Part shown: piece by piece, positions 59,905-64,000 of the stretch
Numbering within the stretch: position 1 is the stretch's first letter
Layout of the letters: each line of letters starts with the position of its first letter
Source: Macrotis lagotis
Lineage: Eukaryota; Chordata; Mammalia; Peramelemorphia; Peramelidae
Reading direction: 5' to 3'
Assembly (NCBI RefSeq): GCF_037893015.1
Contig: NC_133662.1
Location: 203,294,669-203,358,668 of the forward strand
DNA: 64,000 nt
The notes under the pieces: generated by a model
The model's input: the letters and a program-made list of their open reading frames with translations, nothing else
Database searches by the model: none
What the model was told of the DNA's origin: nothing
Made by a program: the position numbers and the translations under genes

Positions 59905-60066
59905 AAAAAAAAAATTTAGGGTTTTTTTTTACAAGGCAAATGGGGTTAAGTGGCTTGCCCAAGGCCACACAGCTAGGTAATTATTAAGTGTCTGAGACTG
60001 GAATTGAACTCAGGTACTCGTGACTCCAGGGCCAGTACTCTATCCATTGTGCCACCTAGCCACCCC
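59905..60066 (-). repeat. tRNA-derived SINE, reverse
   Basis: Contains 'acaaggcaaatggggttaag' through 'tgccacctagccacccc'. Flanks 'agtagcaata' and 'agtagtaatt' may be a target duplication. Confidence 0.9.
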
Positions 60067-60176
60067 AGTAGTAATTTTTTATAGAAAATTATTTATAAAA
60101 GTTGGACCTGGAAATATCCAATAGTCCTACCTATTGCTTTGTTCCCTACACCCAATTCTTTTTAAATGTGCATTTG

Positions 60177-60177
<1 letters not shown>

Positions 60178-60256
<79 letters not shown>
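60178..60256. repeat. (TA)n microsatellite
   Basis: TA run with one TG interruption. Confidence 0.95.
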
Positions 60257-60259
<3 letters not shown>

Positions 60260-60545
60260 ATTATGTGTGGGCATGATTTTATATTTCTATGAGACAATAT
60301 TTGTAAAAAGCACATAACATTCTAATTGCCTTTTAGTTGTTACTAAATAAATACTAATCACCTTCCTTCTATTACCTTCCTTTAAATGCCCTGCTACACA
60401 TAAACCAGCTAGGTGCAGATCTGAAAATATGACATACAATTTCCTTGCTTAGAGACTTCTCACAGACTGTCTGCCATACTTGAAGTCATTTTTTTTTAAA
60501 TCTCCATCTAAAGAAGCTTATATTCAAATGGAAGAAATTAAATTA

Positions 60546-60546
<1 letters not shown>

Positions 60547-60580
<34 letters not shown>

Positions 60581-60636
60581 TTAAGAAAATTGATTGTGTA
60601 TATGTGTGTGCGTGTGTGTGTGCATGCATGCATGTG

Positions 60637-60719
<83 letters not shown>

Positions 60720-60800
60720 GGAGGATATGTCTCTGTCTCTCTGCCTCTCTGGTTCTGTTTCTGTGCCTGTCTCTCACTCTCTCTCTCTCCTTCCCTGTCA
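60547..60800. repeat. Compound (TA)n-(GA)n-(TG)n-(TC)n repeat
   Basis: TA and GA runs, then TG from about 60599 to 60718 with small interruptions, then CT-rich sequence to about 60795. It gives repetitive Val-Cys and Thr-His frames on opposite strands; none is a gene. Confidence 0.9.
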
Positions 60801-60944
60801 AAGGTGAAACAATAATTATAGATCAAGATAGGCACCTATGGCATGGTGGAATATAAGAGACTGTGAGGAGCTGGACAAGCATAGCTAAGATTAGTGGCTA
60901 TTTCTATAAGCAACTTTCATACACATTTGTATATTTTTTAGAAA

Positions 60945-61375
60945 GTGTACATATTTTATTTATTTGTTTTCCCAACTACATACAATGGTTGTTATTACCA
61001 ACCTTTTTTTGGCAATGTTTTCAGTTTTACCATTTTTTTCCCCTCCCTTCCCTCCTTCTCCCTCCCCCTGATAGAAGGAAATCTGATATAAGCACTCTCT
61101 TTATCATTGTGATAAACATAGATCAATAGTGAACATGTTGTAAAGGAAAAAAATTAGATAAAAAAAGGAAGAAAGAAAACATTAGAGAGAAAAAAGTGAC
61201 ATAATATATAAAGTAAGTTTTAAATATTGAAGACAGTAAGTGTTGGTCTTCATTTAAACTCCACAGTTCTTTCTCTAGGTACAGATGACATTCTCCATCA
61301 CAAGACTTTTGAAAATGTCTGATTATTGTGCTGCTGAAATGTACAAGTCCATCATGATTGCTCATTATAAAAGTT
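60945..61375 (-). mobile_element. L1 3' end fragment, antisense
   Basis: Matches the 3' UTR of the 8.0-kb and 44.25-kb copies: 'atttaaactccacagttctt', 'tctctaggtacagatgacat', 'acaagtccatcatgattgct'. 5'-truncated. Confidence 0.75.
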
Positions 61376-61385
61376 CTGGGAGGTA

Positions 61386-61515
61386 AATTCTATTATCATC
61401 TCTATTTTACAGGTGAGTAAACTGAAATAGACATTGGTTAAATTATTGTCCAAAATGGTAAAGTATAAGATTTGATTCAATTTTTCTTGATTCCATAATC
61501 AACATTCCAAGCCTG
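61386..61515 (-). repeat. MIR SINE, reverse
   Basis: Contains 'tattatcatctctattttac', 'aggtgagtaaactgaaatag' and 'taaattattgtccaaaatgg', MIR in reverse. Confidence 0.75.
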
Positions 61516-64000
61516 CAAGAGATGATTTTTCATTGAATTATTACTTCATAGATATATTCTTGTGAATGAAAAGAGATCACTTAATATTAAGTCACATATT
61601 TCTGAGGTCTCCATGCTTCATTTTTCAAAATTAAAGATAAATATTTCCTCCTTTCACATTTCTAATTTTTTAGCATGGAATATTATATAATTACTGTGGA
61701 CATAAAAGTATTTTTTAATCCATACAATGCAGATTTTTTATAAATGGAACTCTTATTGAGGAAATTTCCTCTAACTTCTTAGAGTAGCACCTGCTCTATA
61801 GGTATTGGGCCCATAAAGTGACTTATGCCTATGTAAATGAATGTACTCTCTGGACATTTTCCATTCTGGGGCATTCTGGATCTAGTTTCATTATGCAGTC
61901 ATCTGAAGTAAATCATAATTCTATTAATATGTTCTGAAGACTTTTGGGGTCTATTATTGGATTGTGAACTTTACATTTATATTATAAAACTATCAATTCT
62001 AGATTCCTTTTTAAAAGCAAAATTTACATATGTATAAATATTCAAATGATTCATCTGTATCATCTACATCTAGGTATTGTACAATGTACTTAATGGCATA
62101 TCGACATAATAATTCTTTTTCTTATAACTTTCATCTTTGGACATCTTTGAAAATAATGTCCCTTGTTGCTATCATGAGTTAATTACAAAGAATATTTCAT
62201 ATCAATGAAGACCATGATGAAATATCAAATTACCTAGAATAGAACATTCTGTGTCAATCTATGACTGAGTGTGAGCTTAGTAAATAAGAGATCACACACT
62301 TCAAGCCGATAATTCTCTGCCCCAGTTGTAGAAATCAAAGTTTCCTTATTTTCACCTTTAATGAAAGGGATATCTCAGAACAGTATGAGCTTTAAGTGAC
62401 CTTTCCAAGTTTGCAGGAAGATTTTCCCTCAAACAAGATGAAGGGCACATTTTCAGAACTCTGACATAATTATTTCATATTGAAGACCATTTCCTTCTAC
62501 CATATCCAGGATCTCAGAAACCAAACCTCAGGCACACACTTAACTTCAAGAAATATCAGTGGACTGTCCCTTGGAGAAATTGTAGTAATGACCCTACAAA
62601 TCAGAATCATGCCCTTATAGTCAAAAAGCAACATACTGTGAAGAGAGGATTATGGGAGAAGTCCAGGGCCATATATCATATATTCACAATACACAAGTCA
62701 TAATGTCATTGCAGGATATTGGGTTCAAAGTCCATAGTGAGAGGTGGCCCTTACTTTTTATGGCTCACTGCACAGCCCATTAAACTGGACAATGATTTGC
62801 TTTAGTCAATGTTCCACAAATCAATGTCAGAGATGAAAAGTAATCTCTCTATTTTAAAAGTAAGTTGACAATTGGTTCTGAAAAGAATTTTATTCTGCAT
62901 CCTATACCCGTCATAAGAAATAACGCTCAATCTGACTGCCAGTTTTACCATAGAAGACATTTCATGGGCCTCTTAATAACCAGAAAACTGATTTGAGAGG
63001 ATAAAAAAAAATGTTTGTCTCATATTTATTTCCCTTGAAATACAGTCTGACATACTACAGAGAGTGTTTAAGGATATTTATATCTACCTGCAACAAATAT
63101 AATGCTGGGGGATGGTAAATGAAAACACTTCATATATCAATATTCTGAAATTGAAATTACCTTTTGCAGCATTAAAACAATACTTAATGAACAAATGAGT
63201 AAATAAATGAACAATTAAATAAGCAAATGAATACATACATATATAGGTAAATGAATGAATAATGAATAAATAAAGTAAAATTGCTATGCAAAATAATAGA
63301 GGATCTGATTAATTCATGTTCTGAACAAGAATACTCACTGTATAGATATTAGTCAAGTATTCTAAATAATTTCTACCATAGCAACATACACATAGCTTCT
63401 GAAGAAATTTACATAATAAAACTCTTGTAATGTGTTCTTCCTTCAATTTCACATAAAAGATAACTGTGGGGAGAGATGACTGAAAAATGAAAAGGGAGAA
63501 AATATGCAAATCAAGTTCATTCAATTCTTAACTCCACTTATAGTTTACAGAGCTAGAGATAGATGAGGAGAAAGGAGTTAAGAAAGGGATAGGTTCTGCA
63601 AAACTGGACAGTGAGGGAAGGTGGTAAAGGGTTATTGTAAATTCCTTTTAGAGGTAAGATTCATATTTAGATATAGCTTGTTACTTTGACTAGCACTAGG
63701 AAGATTTATTAAGCTATGTAATAGTTTGGCAAGAGGTATGTTGGAAGGGATATTTTTTTTAAATTTAAATTACACTCAAGTGAAAAAAGGATCTTGGCAA
63801 GTGTTCTTGGAGGAATTATCATGTGTTGATAGATTAGGGATATGACTTCAAAGGACTTTTCTACATTTAATTTCTATTAGCCCAATTATCCTCCATGTTT
63901 CCCTGCTACACATACAGACTGTTTATAAAGTACATTGGGACTTTACCTCTGAGGTCAGTGAATGTAGAAATACAATAAAAGCGCATAAGGATTCACTTCC
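61516..64000. other. Unannotated sequence
   Basis: About 2.5 kb with no gene, LINE or SINE I can name. 62270-62980 is less AT-rich and low in simple repeats, so it might be an old element or a constrained noncoding stretch; neither is shown. Confidence 0.5.

Noticed and set aside
60538-60856. Thr-His and Val-Cys repeat frames
   Set aside because: Translations of a (TG)n array.

Overview
The window looks like intergenic DNA from a marsupial, probably Australasian. The evidence is about twenty copies of a tRNA-derived SINE of the WSINE1/WALLSI type, many marsupial-type L1 copies in several subfamilies, RTE-derived SINE tails, older MIR and L2 relics, and a retrocopy of a mammalian plakophilin gene. 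The DNA is AT-rich with many microsatellites. I find no intact host gene, tRNA or rRNA gene, CRISPR array or bacterial-style operon. Nearly all open frames longer than 60 codons are fragments of LINE ORFs, an endogenous retrovirus, a retrocopied gene, or simple repeats.

Layout. 1-8 kb holds broken L1 copies in both orientations, one with an inverted 5' part. 8-25.2 kb is one antisense L1 carrying later insertions: a compound microsatellite with an interstitial telomeric tract (9.9-10.2 kb), a solo LTR with a perfect 6-bp target duplication (11.6-12.0 kb), and an 11-kb ERV (13.5-24.4 kb). The ERV is itself interrupted by a sense L1 derivative (15.5-19.7 kb). Its pol is class III/ERV-L-like (RNase H, integrase, then dUTPase), and it has an env-like region before the 3' LTR. 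25.5-32.5 kb holds MIR, an L2 relic present as two direct copies around another antisense L1, and a pogo/Tc1-mariner-type DNA transposon inside that L1. 32.5-41 kb is mostly unremarkable AT-rich sequence with old repeats. 41.4-45 kb has a sense L1 5' half and a short antisense L1 with target duplications. 47.6-51.5 kb is an intronless, disabled PKP4 retrocopy lying next to an L1 3' tail. 53.3-55.3 kb is a half-L1 (HAL1-like) element with ORF1 but no ORF2 and a 10-bp target duplication. The rest to 64 kb is SINEs, MIRs, microsatellites and unannotated sequence.

The parts do not form a working pathway. What they record is insertion order: old L2/MIR, then L1, then ERV, solo LTR, DNA transposon and later L1s, then SINEs with clean target duplications. 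The observations most worth a second look are the env-bearing ERV-L-like fossil, the half-L1 element, the interstitial telomere tract and the duplicated L2 block. All family assignments come from reading the sequence and remembered family features, without a database search.
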